Assembly (NCBI GenBank): GCA_023417955.1
Contig: JAEZDW010000172.1
Location: 1 to 10,295 of the forward strand
Origin: Bacteroidota bacterium
GTDB taxonomy: Bacteria; Bacteroidota; Bacteroidia; Cytophagales; Cyclobacteriaceae
Direction of reading: 5' to 3'
Length of the DNA: 10,295 nt
Shown: positions 1 through 7,087 of the stretch, piece by piece
Layout of the letters: the number at the start of each line of letters is the position of its first letter
Position numbering within the stretch: the stretch's first letter is position 1
Translations under genes and position numbers: made by a program
Notes under the pieces: generated by a model
The model's input: the letters and a program-made list of their open reading frames with translations, nothing else
The model's database searches: none
What the model was told of the DNA's origin: nothing

Positions 1-923
1 ATAACAACCTTGGCGTTGCATTCCGAACTCAGGGTGCTATGGACAGGGCGCTGGAATATTATATCAACGCCTTGAAGATTTATGAATCGATAGAAAACAA
101 GGAAGGCGTTTCATCGACCAAAAACAATATTGCGAATATTTATTCGATCAAGAAAGACTATGAGCAGTCTATGAAATACATGACTGAGTCGTACAACATG
201 TTTATTGAACTGAATGATGCGGAAAAGATTATCGGCAGCCTTAACAACCTCGGTAATCTTCACAGTGAGATGCAAATGGACGAGAAGGCGCTTGAGTATT
301 TCGAAGAGGCGCGGAATATCAATGCTGAAAAAGGAGCACTCTATGGTGATCCGCTGACTAACATTGGAAATCTTTATTTCAAGAAACAGCAGTACGACGA
401 GGCGTACAATTTTTATCAGCAGGCACTCGATATCGAGCGAAAGGCCAACAATAAAACCGGTATCCTGAATGCATTGACGAATCTTGGTGTGTCTGCGGTC
501 AAGATGAAGAAAACCCGCGATGCGGATGTCTTCCTTAACGAAGCTCTTGAACTTTGTACCGATATACAGGCGTTTTCGTTTCTGCCCGCTTTGTACAAGG
601 CTCAGGCTGAAAATTTCTCCAACCAGGGAAAATGGCGCGAGGCATATGATACACAGGTGAAGTATGATGACGCGCGCGAACTTGTCTTCGGTGAGGAGAG
701 CACGCGAAAGATCGCACAGATGGAATTACGACTTTCCTTCCAGGATATGGAAAAAGAATTCGAACTGCTAAAGCAGGAAGACGAAATCAAAACACTGGAA
801 CTTCGGAACGCAAGGTTGATTATTCTGATAGCAGTTCTCGGGGTGATGTGTATACTGGGCGTGCTTAATTACGTTTTTCTCACACCTAAAAAGGGCTCCA
901 AACGCAAACCTGCGAAGGCTTAG
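1..923 (+). CDS. TPR-repeat protein with coiled coil and C-terminal membrane helix (5' end outside window)
   Basis: The reading frame is open from base 3, ahead of the first ATG at 39, and the upstream residues (NNLGVAFRTQG) are themselves a TPR helix, so the gene starts outside the window. Counting from the ATG at 39, at least five TPR units span about residues 1-215, with NNLGN, TNIGNLYF and TNLGVSAVK helix-A signatures. A charged coiled coil follows (about 218-258), then one hydrophobic helix (about 259-281) and a basic tail (KKGSKRKPAKA). In Bacteroidota this architecture normally forms the sensory half of a histidine kinase, LuxR-type regulator or cyclase whose catalytic or DNA-binding domain follows the helix. 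Here the protein stops 13 residues after it, so no output domain is present. It may scaffold a partner at the membrane; substrate or ligand is unknown. Its TAG stop overlaps the convergent pepE stop. Confidence 0.9.
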   Translation, partial: NNLGVAFRTQGAMDRALEYYINALKIYESIENKEGVSSTKNNIANIYSIKKDYEQSMKYMTESYNMFIELNDAEKIIGSLNNLGNLHSEMQMDEKALEYFEEARNINAEKGALYGDPLTNIGNLYFKKQQYDEAYNFYQQALDIERKANNKTGILNALTNLGVSAVKMKKTRDADVFLNEALELCTDIQAFSFLPALYKAQAENFSNQGKWREAYDTQVKYDDARELVFGEESTRKIAQMELRLSFQDMEKEFELLKQEDEIKTLELRNARLIILIAVLGVMCILGVLNYVFLTPKKGSKRKPAKA

Positions 924-1651
924 AGTTCAGGCACGAGTGGCAGGCTAAGCAGGTGACTCAAATCCGTTCCTGATTTGACTTCAGTTGCTGCTTTTCCGTT
1001 TTGATATAACTTCGCGGTCCCTTCCCCCAGCAGTGTGAGGTTACTGTCATCGCGTTGCAGCAACATGCCCTCGGGAAGGCCCACTACAGGCATTTTGGGG
1101 TTCATCGTAATAAATTCCTGCAGTCTTTCTTTTCGCGTTTCGCCACCCTGGTTCTCGAAACGCAACTCGTGATAGTGCGGATTGATCTGGAATGGGATTA
1201 AGTTCAATGCTTCAAACGACTGCGGTTGAGCAATAGGCATATCGTTAGTCGTTTTGATTGTCGGGCACGCGAGATTTGCCCCGGCGCTCCAGCCTACGTA
1301 CGGCGTTCCGTTGTCGACTTTTTTCTGAATCAGCTCAACGAGATTGTCTTCATAAATTCTGCTTAGCAATGCGAATGTATTGCCACCGCCCACGACGATT
1401 CCGTCGGCTTCTTCGATCGCTTTCCGTTTTTCTGAAACACGGTGCAGGCTGAAGATGGCGTAGATCATTTCGTTAAAAACCTGCCGGACCGCTTCTTCAT
1501 ACTCATCGAAAGGAAAGGTTACCGCGGCGTACGGAATGAAAATCAGGTTCTTTGGTTTTTCGCCCAGGAATGCCTTTACCCAGGGCCGTGGCCAGGTGAA
1601 AAAGACTGTTCCAGGCATCGTTGAATTGCTAAGAAGTAGCAGTTTTCTCAT
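920..1651 (-). CDS. pepE: Peptidase E (dipeptidase E, MEROPS family S51)
   Basis: The 243-residue product matches the enterobacterial PepE pattern along its full length and is slightly longer than usual (about 230). The N-terminus has LLLLSNSTMPG, followed by IVVGGGNTF (85-93), the nucleophile elbow GWSAGANLACP with Ser122, TTNDMPI with Asp137, and QINPHYH with His159. These fit the Ser-Asp-His residues established for Salmonella PepE. The family is cytoplasmic and cleaves dipeptides with an N-terminal aspartate, acting in peptide recycling. There is no signal peptide. The gene is monocistronic, converges on the TPR gene with overlapping stop codons, and is preceded by a perfect TAGGTTTG -7 box about 45 bp upstream of the start. 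The start at 1651 gives the canonical MRKLLLLSNS beginning. Nothing looks damaged. Confidence 0.96.
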   Translation of the reverse strand: MRKLLLLSNSTMPGTVFFTWPRPWVKAFLGEKPKNLIFIPYAAVTFPFDEYEEAVRQVFNEMIYAIFSLHRVSEKRKAIEEADGIVVGGGNTFALLSRIYEDNLVELIQKKVDNGTPYVGWSAGANLACPTIKTTNDMPIAQPQSFEALNLIPFQINPHYHELRFENQGGETRKERLQEFITMNPKMPVVGLPEGMLLQRDDSNLTLLGEGTAKLYQNGKAATEVKSGTDLSHLLSLPLVPEL

Positions 1652-1681
1652 CAGGCGGATGCAATTTTAAGCGAAAATTCA

Positions 1682-1712
1682 TTTCCAAATCTCTGTCAAA
1701 CCTATAGCTTTG
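1682..1712 (+). promoter_or_regulatory. Probable promoter of the 42-residue membrane protein gene
   Basis: TAGCTTTG at 1705-1712 is a perfect TAnnTTTG -7 box. TTTC at 1682-1685 is one base away from the TTTG -33 element, with a 19-bp spacer, which is normal for the phylum. Transcription would begin around 1718, leaving a leader of roughly 15 bases before the ATG at 1732. The leader is AT-rich with no Shine-Dalgarno sequence, as is common in Bacteroidota. Confidence 0.55.
1697..1704 (-). promoter_or_regulatory. Probable -7 box of the pepE promoter
   Basis: On the minus strand this reads TAGGTTTG, a perfect match to the Bacteroidota primary-sigma -7 consensus TAnnTTTG, 45 bp upstream of the pepE start codon. 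No convincing TTTG -33 element lies at the expected distance, so strength is uncertain. It directly abuts the -7 box of the divergent small gene. Confidence 0.5.
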
Positions 1713-1731
1713 CGATTAAAATTTCCATACC

Positions 1732-1860
1732 ATGTTTGAGCAATATATTGGAGACGGAGCTAACCTTTTCATAACCATTGTCGCCGTTTTGGTCGGTTTT
1801 GTGGCCGCACTTGGGTACCTCGATTTCCTGAAAACCGAAAAGAAGCAGGAAAACGACTGA
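1732..1860 (+). CDS. Small single-helix membrane protein, 42 residues
   Basis: This short frame runs from ATG 1732 to TGA 1858-1860. The product starts MFEQYIGDGANLF, continues as one hydrophobic helix (about residues 11-31, rich in Val, Ala, Leu and Gly), then YLDFLKTEKKQEND, a charged Lys/Glu tail. The charge pattern (acidic N-terminus, Lys-containing C-terminus) suggests the tail lies in the cytoplasm, which is inference. No family was recognised. Support for a real gene comes from context: a good -7 box 20 bp upstream, a strong terminator 26 bp downstream, no competing gene on either strand, and a sensible hydrophobic/charged layout. Tiny proteins of this shape are often accessory subunits of membrane complexes, but nothing here identifies a partner. 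Confidence 0.65.
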   Translation: MFEQYIGDGANLFITIVAVLVGFVAALGYLDFLKTEKKQEND

Positions 1861-1885
1861 GCTGATTTGTAAGATTTTACCAATA

Positions 1886-1920
1886 AAAAAGCCCTGGTTT
1901 GATGAAAACCGGGGCTTTTT
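1886..1920. terminator. Strong bidirectional intrinsic terminator
   Basis: A 15-bp stem (1886-1900 pairing with 1906-1920, one G-T pair) closes a 5-base GATGA loop. The outer five pairs are A-T, so each strand ends in a U-run after a GC-rich core (GCCC/GGGC). It lies 26 bp after the small membrane protein stop and 15 bp after the thioredoxin-fold gene stop on the other strand, so it can end both converging transcripts. Confidence 0.93.
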
Positions 1921-1934
1921 GTTGGTACCGACGT

Positions 1935-2495
1935 TTAGGGTTGGCCGTATGGTGACTGGTATGTCTTCTGATAGTCAGCAAGTTGTTTCTCCAGGTATAC
2001 CTTTTCAGCGACGTACTGCAGGAAAATGTGAAAGTCCTGAGGTGGACGGTAGCCTGGCAGGGACGGCCGACCAGGAATTACAGGAACAATCTTGAAGTCT
2101 TCGGTAAGGAAAACAAAGTTGGGGTAGCTTAACTGGTTGTTTAACAAAGAGGCAGCCAACTCATGATACCCGCCTCGACCGGAAGGGACGAATTTGAAAG
2201 TTGTGCCCCGGAAGGTAACCGGCTCCTTCTGTTCTGCATTAAACTTTACCGGGTAGTATTCTTCATTAAGCAATTTGGCGATTGTGGGGTCAGAAAAAGT
2301 GTTCTTATCCATCACTTTACAGTAGCCGCACCAATCGGTGTAGACATCAATAAAAATGGGCCGTTTTTCTTGCTCCGAACGCTCCACAGCTTCTTCAAAA
2401 GTCATCCAATTAACCGGGATTGCCTGTGTTCCTGACTGCGCGAGGGTGGACGCCCAGATCAGTAAACATGCGGCCGTGAACAGGGTTTTCTTCAT
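1935..2495 (-). CDS. Exported thioredoxin-fold protein (WCGYC active site)
   Basis: The start was placed at 2495 because it opens directly on a signal peptide, MKKTLFTAACLLIWASTLAQ (residues 1-20). An ATG further upstream in frame at 2615 would add 40 residues with no sense as a leader. The mature part carries the thioredoxin-like core: RPIFIDVYTDWCGYCKVMD with redox cysteines C56 and C59, and a cis-proline candidate P125 in SYPNFVFL. The 186-residue length and the sequence after the active site (KNTFSDPTIAKLLNEEYY) resemble the periplasmic Thioredoxin_7/DUF255-like group, which reduces or isomerises disulfides outside the cytoplasm. The C-terminal 50 residues (YVAEKVYLEKQLADYQ) are helical and not recognised. 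It is monocistronic and shares the terminator at 1886-1920. Confidence 0.9.
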   Translation of the reverse strand: MKKTLFTAACLLIWASTLAQSGTQAIPVNWMTFEEAVERSEQEKRPIFIDVYTDWCGYCKVMDKNTFSDPTIAKLLNEEYYPVKFNAEQKEPVTFRGTTFKFVPSGRGGYHELAASLLNNQLSYPNFVFLTEDFKIVPVIPGRPSLPGYRPPQDFHIFLQYVAEKVYLEKQLADYQKTYQSPYGQP

Positions 2496-2695
2496 GAACA
2501 GTGATTTAGAACAATAAACAAGATAAGAAAAATGGAGTTCCATGGATTGATAAGCATAAGTGCCCGGGGGTAACCGTTGTTCAGAAACGCAACCGAACAT
2601 TGTCCGTATACGCACAGACGCGCTGCCGAAAAAGCCTCAAAAAACCAAATTTGCCACCTTTTTTCTATGGCACGCCATTGGCGAAGGCGAGTCAC

Positions 2696-2893
2696 ATGAA
2701 CAAAACGATTTCAAAACGTCAGATAACACTGGTGGTCGGCATAATCGTCGCCTTGTTCATATTACTCGGCCTGGCAACGCAACGGCTCAGTTTTTCCGAC
2801 AACGGCGAGTCGCGTTCAAGCCCTTCCATTCGAACGATTCTTAAGTCTGAGAAAGTCCTGCTTCCACTCAGTTCTTTCTGGGAGCGTTTTTAA
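2696..2893 (+). pseudogene. Possible N-terminal remnant of an RND/HlyD-type efflux adaptor
   Basis: From ATG 2696 the frame encodes 65 residues: a short basic start (MNKTISKRQ), one membrane helix (about residues 10-27), a polar linker, then SIRTILKSEKVLLPLSSFWERF and a stop. In Bacteroidota, RND periplasmic adaptors begin the same way: a short cytoplasmic tail, one helix, a linker, and a strand of the type 'V+T..VKNE.V.LPLS..GRV', where the first beta-domain begins. This product stops exactly there and the rest of the adaptor (lipoyl, hairpin and barrel domains) is absent. The frame also runs 26 bp into the 3' end of the convergent gene. It could alternatively be a genuine small membrane protein. 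The resemblance was judged from memory of the family only. Confidence 0.4.
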
Positions 2894-3437
2894 CGTCGAA
2901 ATAGTCCTTGTTGAGATTGAAAACTATCGATAGCCGGTGGCGCGATAGGCTTGTGATACGTTGATCTGAAATCGGGATCTGGTAGCCGTAAAAGAAATTC
3001 AGGAAGCCCAGAACAGTGAGCCCTGCCTTTGGTGTGGCAACCCAGGCACGCCGGTCATTGCCCTCGCTGTCGAAGTTTTTGTCGTAAAAATACGTGATGT
3101 CGAATGCGGTGCCGAACACTCCCGCAGTGAATTCATATCCAAGTTTAGGTCCGATCACATAGTTCGTATTATCCTTGATTATATCAACTGATGCATAGGG
3201 TCCTTTGGACGCAAGGCTGAGTGGATGCCGGTAGATATTGTGCCATTGGACTCCGAGTTCAAGGATGGCGCGTTCCTGGATACTGGCGCCAACCTTTGGG
3301 ACTAACCGCGGCTTTGTCCAGTACATTTCCAAAAGACGGTTGCGTACAGTATCACTGAGTTCGGCCGATACTCCTTCTGTTGTCGCGCATACCGTAATCA
3401 GAAAAAACACTAGCCATATGTCACGCCCGATACGCAT
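2868..3437 (-). CDS. Exported hypothetical protein, probably outer-membrane associated
   Basis: The 189-residue product starts with a basic-hydrophobic signal peptide (MRIGRDIWLVFFLITVCATT, cleavage probably near VSA, residue 25). The remainder alternates aromatic and polar residues in strand-like stretches (ILELGVQWHNIY, YVIGPKLGYEFTAGVFGTAFDI, PKAGLTVLGFLNFFYGYQI, HRLSIVFNLNKDYF), which is the texture of an outer-membrane beta-barrel or surface protein. The last strand ends in Phe and is followed by a short polar tail. No family was recognised with certainty. Its start lies 17 bp inside the preceding cysteine-cluster gene, indicating translational coupling and shared transcription. It is the last gene of the five-gene cluster; no hairpin terminator is visible after it. 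Confidence 0.75.
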   Translation of the reverse strand: MRIGRDIWLVFFLITVCATTEGVSAELSDTVRNRLLEMYWTKPRLVPKVGASIQERAILELGVQWHNIYRHPLSLASKGPYASVDIIKDNTNYVIGPKLGYEFTAGVFGTAFDITYFYDKNFDSEGNDRRAWVATPKAGLTVLGFLNFFYGYQIPISDQRITSLSRHRLSIVFNLNKDYFDVKNAPRKN

Positions 3438-3990
3438 AGTAATGCAAGATAACTTCCAGAGCGCGCTTTATAGCCTGATTAATCGGAAAAAATTCACGCG
3501 CCATATTGAAATCAATCGCGTGCAGCTGCATGTAGAAGTGGCTCGTTACCGGTACAGACTGGTTTTGGCTCATTTGTGATTTCGCACTATGAAATGTGTT
3601 CGGTTGCTCTGTTTTGATCACCTGACAAGTGACAATTTCTTTTTGGCTATGCTTATTGATGCGGGCGGAAAAGCCAAAAAGCCGGCAAGCTAAACCGCGA
3701 TACTTGTAGCTCGAACACATTCCCGAAAGCCCGAGTGGATCAAGAAGCATACAAAGCGGCGACGGCTCTTTGGACAATCGCTCCAGCCATAGCTCAGCCT
3801 GGTTGGTACGATAAAGGTGTAGGGCAAAAGGAAGAAGTTCGAGGATGGTTGCTTCAATGTCCGGCTTATAGCAACACTTGCCACAGCCTGCCTTGCAGCC
3901 AAGTCCTGACCACCCCTGAAACTTCAGGATTTCGGCGTCCAGGTCGTCCATCAGCGCTTCGACTGCCTGGACTTTCTCCTCGAGTTCCAT
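3421..3990 (-). CDS. YkgJ-like cysteine-cluster (CxxCxxCC-type) protein
   Basis: The 189-residue product holds the signature GCKAGCGKCCYKPDIE with C32, C36, C39 and C40, followed at a distance by C80, C92, C102 and C122 (PSPLCMLLD, SGMCSSY, LACRLFGF, IVTCQV). That is the layout of the CxxCxxCC family (YkgJ/Fli-like proteins), presumed to bind a metal or an Fe-S cluster through eight cysteines; biochemical function is mostly unknown. RGLACRLFG corresponds to the usual 'RP..CR.+' motif of the family. There is no signal peptide, so it is probably cytoplasmic. It sits 42 bp after the NTF2-like gene and overlaps the following gene by 17 bp. An N-terminal coiled-coil helix (residues 1-25) is an extra feature. 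Confidence 0.85.
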   Translation of the reverse strand: MELEEKVQAVEALMDDLDAEILKFQGWSGLGCKAGCGKCCYKPDIEATILELLPFALHLYRTNQAELWLERLSKEPSPLCMLLDPLGLSGMCSSYKYRGLACRLFGFSARINKHSQKEIVTCQVIKTEQPNTFHSAKSQMSQNQSVPVTSHFYMQLHAIDFNMAREFFPINQAIKRALEVILHYYAYRA

Positions 3991-4032
3991 TTTTGAAAAT
4001 TAGCCCCACAAGATATTGCAAGTTTGTCGTAC

Positions 4033-4506
4033 TCAGGATGAGGCTGCCTGAATAAAGTTTTTGAGGCTCCTGGCAGCGGTCTCCCGGACCTTGTTCTGAA
4101 GGAAGGGGGTCCATCCTAAAACCACTCCCGTCAGCCCGAGCGCCTGGCGTGACCAGCGGTAAAAATCAAAGTTGTCGGTATGCCGGAGGATCTTCCCGTC
4201 CTGAAAAACAAATGTGGCGTTGACGATATTATGCACTTCCCGACCGGTCCGTGAAAATGGATACCAAGCATGCCACCTGCATGTGATACCGTTGCCATTG
4301 GCGGCAATGTTTTCGGCTTCAATGCGGAGGTCTTTGGCCGTCGTTGCCAACATTTCCCACATCCTGCCAATTTCGTCGCCGTGAAGGGTTGTGAACACCG
4401 GGTCTGAAAACACGGCGTCAGGGTGGTAACTCTGTTGCATCGTTTTGTAGTCACGGTCACCGAATGCCCTGTAGAAGTTTGCGATCAACGCTTCGTGCTC
4501 ACTCAT
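4033..4506 (-). CDS. NTF2-like / SnoaL-type protein
   Basis: The 157-residue product shows the cone-shaped NTF2 fold pattern. The N-terminal helix pair is HEALIANFYRAFGDRDYKTM, followed by YHPDAVFSDPVF (start of the curved sheet), the central strand GITCRWHAWYPFSRTGREV, and the family-typical end IVNATFVFQDGKILRHTDNFDFYRW. SnoaL-like members are either small isomerases or cyclases, or simple ligand-binding proteins; the substrate cannot be read from sequence. The extra 35 residues at the C-terminus (ALGLTGVVLGWTPFLQNKV...) are a common extension in Bacteroidota homologues. It starts within the stop codon of the kinase gene (ATGA overlap), so its translation is coupled to the kinase. Confidence 0.88.
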   Translation of the reverse strand: MSEHEALIANFYRAFGDRDYKTMQQSYHPDAVFSDPVFTTLHGDEIGRMWEMLATTAKDLRIEAENIAANGNGITCRWHAWYPFSRTGREVHNIVNATFVFQDGKILRHTDNFDFYRWSRQALGLTGVVLGWTPFLQNKVRETAARSLKNFIQAASS

Positions 4507-6548
4507 GTGTTGCTAATTACGATTCTCTCTGGAAGTTTTATAGTAAACGTACAGCCCTGCATGGGCTCAGCAGTCACGGTAATGGTGCCGTTATGATTTT
4601 CACAAATCCTTCGGCAAAGCGCAAGACCAATGCCCGTTCCGGAATAGTTATTCTTGTTGTGGAGGCGTTGAAAAAGCTCGAACACCTTCTCGGCGTACTT
4701 CTGCTCGAAACCAATGCCGTTGTCGCGGTATGTGATGACGACCACGTCGGACTGATCTTCGTTTGTTTCTTTGCGCGCCCCGATGTCTATGTGAGGTGCT
4801 TTTTCCGGATGTGCATACTTCAATGAATTACTTACAAGGTTGATGAATAGCTGTTTTATCTGATAGCGGACTGCGCTGATCACGGGAAGGTCTACTATGT
4901 GGAATGTCGCTTTTTTGTCGACGATCCTCGGTTGAAGTTCGGTTTGTACATCTTGCAGAACAGTGTTGAGATCAACGGATTCACCTGTGCGCGTCACGTT
5001 CAATGTTTGAGAAAATGCAAGAAAGTCGTCGATCAGTTTTTGCATGCGATTCGCCGCATTCCGGATCTTGTCAAAATTCAACAGGACGTCGCTTTCCAGT
5101 CCCTCACTCGCTTCCTGGAGAATACGGCTACTGAAAATCTGAATCTTTCGAAGTGGCTCCTGCAAGTCATGACTTGCTATAAAATTAAACGACTCAAGTT
5201 CCTTGTTCTTGCGAACGAGCTGTTCGTTCTTCTGCGCGAGAGAACGGTTCAGCGCATCGAGGTAACGCTCACGATCTTTAAGGTTTTCAGTGAGAAGAAA
5301 CTCGGTTGAGACATCCTGGGCAGTCCCCGATATGCGAACAGGCTTCCCGTTCTTGTCGAATATCACTTCACCTTTCCCTTTGATGATTTTTGCTCCGCCA
5401 TCGCGCCGTGATATTCGGAAATGGCTTTCGGGTACCTTGCCTGAACGCAGTGCGTGCCTGAGACCTGTTACCAATTGCCTTCCGTGGTCGCTTGGAAAAA
5501 AAGACCGCACGGAGTCGAGGGTTATCTTCTCGCTTTGGGGTTCCATTCCGAATATGCGATATAGCTCATCGGACCATTCCATTTCCCCTGTTGCCGGATC
5601 CAGTGACCAGTTTCCGATGTGCGTGAGTGCTTGTGCCTGTTTGTAGAGTTCTTCACTGGCCTGGAGCTTTCTTATGATCGATTGTTTTTCTGTAATATCA
5701 ATTACCGTTCCTACAATTCGAACGGGAATATCATTCTCATAGCCAACCACACCGCGCAACAGCAGAAATTTCTCATGGCCATTTTTTTCATATCGGAATT
5801 CACACTTGCATTCCCCGGAGACGAGGCTCTCGACGAAGGCGGCCTCTATCCTTTTGCGATCATCAGGGTGTACGTATGGAGTGAACTTGTCAAGCGGATA
5901 GGATTCATCTTCACTGGTCTCAAAGATTGCAAGACATTGGGGTGAATTCCGGCTTTCATTGCGAACGAGGTCCCACTCAAAACTGCCGATCTTTCCGATA
6001 GCCTGAGCTTCAAGCCACTGCGTTTCTCTTCCTTTTAGAGCGCGACCAACTTCTTCGATCCGTTCTTGTTGGAGGAGGAGGTATGTGTTGATGAGTGTCG
6101 AATCCATCATTACCGTAAAACGGTCGATTTCTTTCATAATGTCGAACCATTCGCCGGGGTTCGCCGAATAGTCGGAGAGTATTTCAAGAAAGATCGTCCG
6201 GCGGATGTGACTTAAGAGCGTGATGTCGTCCGACAAAATTTGCTCACGCGTTATAACGGGTAGCATATTGGCAAGCCAATTTTCCCTCGACTCGTTGATA
6301 TAACGGGAGACTTCATTGGTTGCCAGGGCCTCAAGGAGTTCCCGGTTGGAAGACATGGATATCGCAACAAGTTCGTCGCGGGACACTGAAGCCATATGCC
6401 TCAACAGCGGAAGATCAACTTCGAAGGAGTATTCAACAAAACGACGTACAAAGAATTCCAGACGATGTGTAAGGATAAATTCTGCATATCCGGGCAGATG
6501 GATGAATGTGCAGTCGGACAGAAGACTTTTTTCGTCATCCTTTGCCAT
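4503..6548 (-). CDS. Cytoplasmic PAS-PAS sensor histidine kinase with helical N-terminal domain
   Basis: The 681-residue protein has no membrane helix. Residues 1-165 form an all-helical region (LPLLRHMASVSRDELV, SRENWLANMLPVITREQI, WFDIMKEIDRFTVMMDSTL) that was not assigned to a family. Two PAS domains follow, about 182-288 (ending GTVIDITEKQ) and 307-415 (GNWSLDPATG to GTAQDVS), then a coiled linker (425-450). The HisKA domain has IASHDLQEPLRKI with phospho-acceptor His460. The ATPase domain has the N box LFINLVSNSLKY (Asn574), the G1 box DNGIGF (609-614), the F box VFELFQRL and the G2 box GTGIGLAL (637-644), so all catalytic motifs are intact. The REC gene 2 bp upstream is the likely phosphotransfer partner, and the downstream NTF2-like gene overlaps by 4 bp. 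The signal sensed is unknown. Confidence 0.95.
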   Translation of the reverse strand: MAKDDEKSLLSDCTFIHLPGYAEFILTHRLEFFVRRFVEYSFEVDLPLLRHMASVSRDELVAISMSSNRELLEALATNEVSRYINESRENWLANMLPVITREQILSDDITLLSHIRRTIFLEILSDYSANPGEWFDIMKEIDRFTVMMDSTLINTYLLLQQERIEEVGRALKGRETQWLEAQAIGKIGSFEWDLVRNESRNSPQCLAIFETSEDESYPLDKFTPYVHPDDRKRIEAAFVESLVSGECKCEFRYEKNGHEKFLLLRGVVGYENDIPVRIVGTVIDITEKQSIIRKLQASEELYKQAQALTHIGNWSLDPATGEMEWSDELYRIFGMEPQSEKITLDSVRSFFPSDHGRQLVTGLRHALRSGKVPESHFRISRRDGGAKIIKGKGEVIFDKNGKPVRISGTAQDVSTEFLLTENLKDRERYLDALNRSLAQKNEQLVRKNKELESFNFIASHDLQEPLRKIQIFSSRILQEASEGLESDVLLNFDKIRNAANRMQKLIDDFLAFSQTLNVTRTGESVDLNTVLQDVQTELQPRIVDKKATFHIVDLPVISAVRYQIKQLFINLVSNSLKYAHPEKAPHIDIGARKETNEDQSDVVVITYRDNGIGFEQKYAEKVFELFQRLHNKNNYSGTGIGLALCRRICENHNGTITVTAEPMQGCTFTIKLPERIVISNT

Positions 6549-6550
6549 AG

Positions 6551-7006
6551 TCAGGAGTTTTGACCGCCGGCGAATATGAAACCTCCATTAAGCGAAAAAG
6601 ACCGGGCTTTTGAAGTTAAGACTTTTTGAAGAATCTTTTTCAGATCCGAAAAAGAATTTGGCTTCTGGATGAAGCAATATGCTCCGTCCTGATATGTTTC
6701 AGCGACGTCTTTAGGGTTCAGAGATGTACTGTAAATAATAACGCGGATGCCTCTGAGTGATTCGTACTGTTGGATTTCCTTCAAACATTCCTTACCACTC
6801 TTACGAGGCATGTTGAGGTCGAGGAAAACATAATCAGGAAGCACGTCTTCACCGCGTAGATAATCCAGGAGTTTGTCCGAAGACTCCAGCGTGGAGACAA
6901 TCGACGGATTGTCGATAAAAGAGAATGCTTCAACAAACAGTTCGCGGTCATCGATATCGTCGTCTACCAGTAAAACGCGCTTAACAACTGGGTTGAATGC
7001 ACTCAT
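6551..7006 (-). CDS. Single-domain response regulator (Rcp1/CheY-like REC)
   Basis: The 151-residue product is a single REC domain. VLLVDDDIDDRELF supplies the acidic pocket (D15, D16), VFLDLNMPRKSG carries the phospho-acceptor D63, IIYSTS the switch Ser93, and CFIQKPNSF the conserved Lys115-Pro116. The 'DLNMPRKSG' wording and the lack of any DNA-binding domain put it with Rcp1-type regulators that relay phosphate from phytochrome-like or PAS kinases. A 25-residue Gly/Phe-rich tail follows the domain. It is the first gene of the cluster, separated from the kinase start by only 2 bp, so the two are almost certainly a cognate pair made from one transcript. How the output is passed on cannot be told from this window. 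Confidence 0.95.
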   Translation of the reverse strand: MSAFNPVVKRVLLVDDDIDDRELFVEAFSFIDNPSIVSTLESSDKLLDYLRGEDVLPDYVFLDLNMPRKSGKECLKEIQQYESLRGIRVIIYSTSLNPKDVAETYQDGAYCFIQKPNSFSDLKKILQKVLTSKARSFSLNGGFIFAGGQNS

Positions 7007-7087
7007 GCTATTGACATTTATTTGTCACTCACAGTGGAATGTTGAAGAGCGGCTGTTCAAAATAGGAAAATTTGAACAAGGATAGGA

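Noticed and set aside
2496..2615. In-frame upstream extension of the thioredoxin-fold gene to an ATG at 2615
   Set aside because: The added 40 residues have no leader character, while the ATG at 2495 opens a textbook signal peptide.
2600..2695. Upstream extension of the efflux-adaptor-like frame to 2600
   Set aside because: The extra 32 residues look non-coding, and ATG 2696 directly precedes the basic/hydrophobic start expected of such a protein.
3690..4114. Several open frames on both strands across the cysteine-cluster and NTF2-like genes
   Set aside because: They are shadows of genes with clear family signatures and show no motifs of their own.
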